Source of the DNA: JBEVEP01 sp040512755
GTDB lineage: Bacteria > Pseudomonadota > Alphaproteobacteria > Rhizobiales > Rhizobiaceae
Assembly (NCBI GenBank): GCA_040512755.1
Contig: JBEVEP010000378.1
Location: 1 to 5,211 of the forward strand
Length of the DNA stretch: 5,211 bases
Direction of reading: 5' to 3'
A model generated the notes under the pieces. It was not told the origin of the DNA. It saw only the letters and a program-made list of their open reading frames with translations, and made no database searches. Below are positions 5,153-5,211 of this stretch, piece after piece (the stretch's first letter is position 1; every line of letters begins with the position of its first letter). Made by a program: the position numbers and the translations under genes.

Positions 5153-5181
5153 AGAAACGGCGGGCAATGCCCGCCGTTTCT
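5153..5181 (+). terminator. Strong rho-independent-type terminator hairpin
   Basis: AGAAACGGCGGGC (5153-5165) pairs perfectly with GCCCGCCGTTTCT (5169-5181) around a three-base AAT loop, giving a 13-bp stem with a GC-rich core. The A-rich left base and T-rich right base form the bottom of the stem, so the U-tract is partly inside the hairpin. It lies 44 bp after the membrane-protein stop codon. The symmetry would let it act on both strands. Confidence 0.8.
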
Positions 5182-5211
5182 CAAAATAAATTCACCAAGC
5201 CCGTAACGTTT
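5182..5211. other. Unassigned right edge
   Basis: These 30 AT-rich bases lie beyond the terminator and are too short to assign. They may be the upstream or downstream flank of the next gene. Confidence 0.3.

Overview
The window looks like chromosomal DNA from an alphaproteobacterium of the Rhizobiales, most likely in or near Bradyrhizobium, Rhodopseudomonas or Afipia. This placement is an inference. It rests on the GC-rich codon use, on a small secreted cysteine-rich protein of a type I associate with these genera, and on the style of the RND efflux pair. I see no insertion sequence, CRISPR array, tRNA, rRNA or phage gene.

Layout from left to right. (1) Minus strand, 1-1918: a tripartite multidrug efflux operon. 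The periplasmic adaptor lipoprotein (647-1918) comes first and overlaps by four bases (ATGA) the start of an AcrB-type RND inner-membrane transporter, which runs off the left edge with only its first 216 codons present. (2) 1919-2015: a short divergent control region with a small palindrome. (3) Plus strand, from 2016: a small secreted cysteine-rich repeat protein. Its reading frame appears to be shifted by one extra A near 2187-2189. The ancestral stop would be at 2233-2235, immediately at a perfect 8-bp stem-loop. (4) Minus strand, 2286-3146: an extended short-chain dehydrogenase/epimerase. (5) 3147-3419: a 273-bp divergent intergenic region with a long imperfect inverted repeat (3181-3235) and a second palindrome (3264-3282). 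(6) Plus strand, 3420-4337: a 3-hydroxyisobutyrate-dehydrogenase-like oxidoreductase followed by a hairpin. (7) 4338-4634: a non-coding stretch with several hairpins. (8) Plus strand, 4635-5108: a four-helix membrane protein of unknown function, followed by a strong 13-bp terminator hairpin (5153-5181).

How the genes work together: the adaptor and transporter form one export machine that would use a TolC-type outer-membrane channel encoded elsewhere. The epimerase and the hydroxyacid dehydrogenase are divergent NAD(P)-dependent enzymes that could share a control region and perhaps a sugar-acid or hydroxyacid pathway, but the sequence does not identify the substrate. The other two genes have no evident link to their neighbours. 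No clearly new system is visible. The best leads are the frameshifted cysteine-rich gene, the structured divergent intergenic region at 3181-3282, and the unusually long leader of the adaptor lipoprotein.
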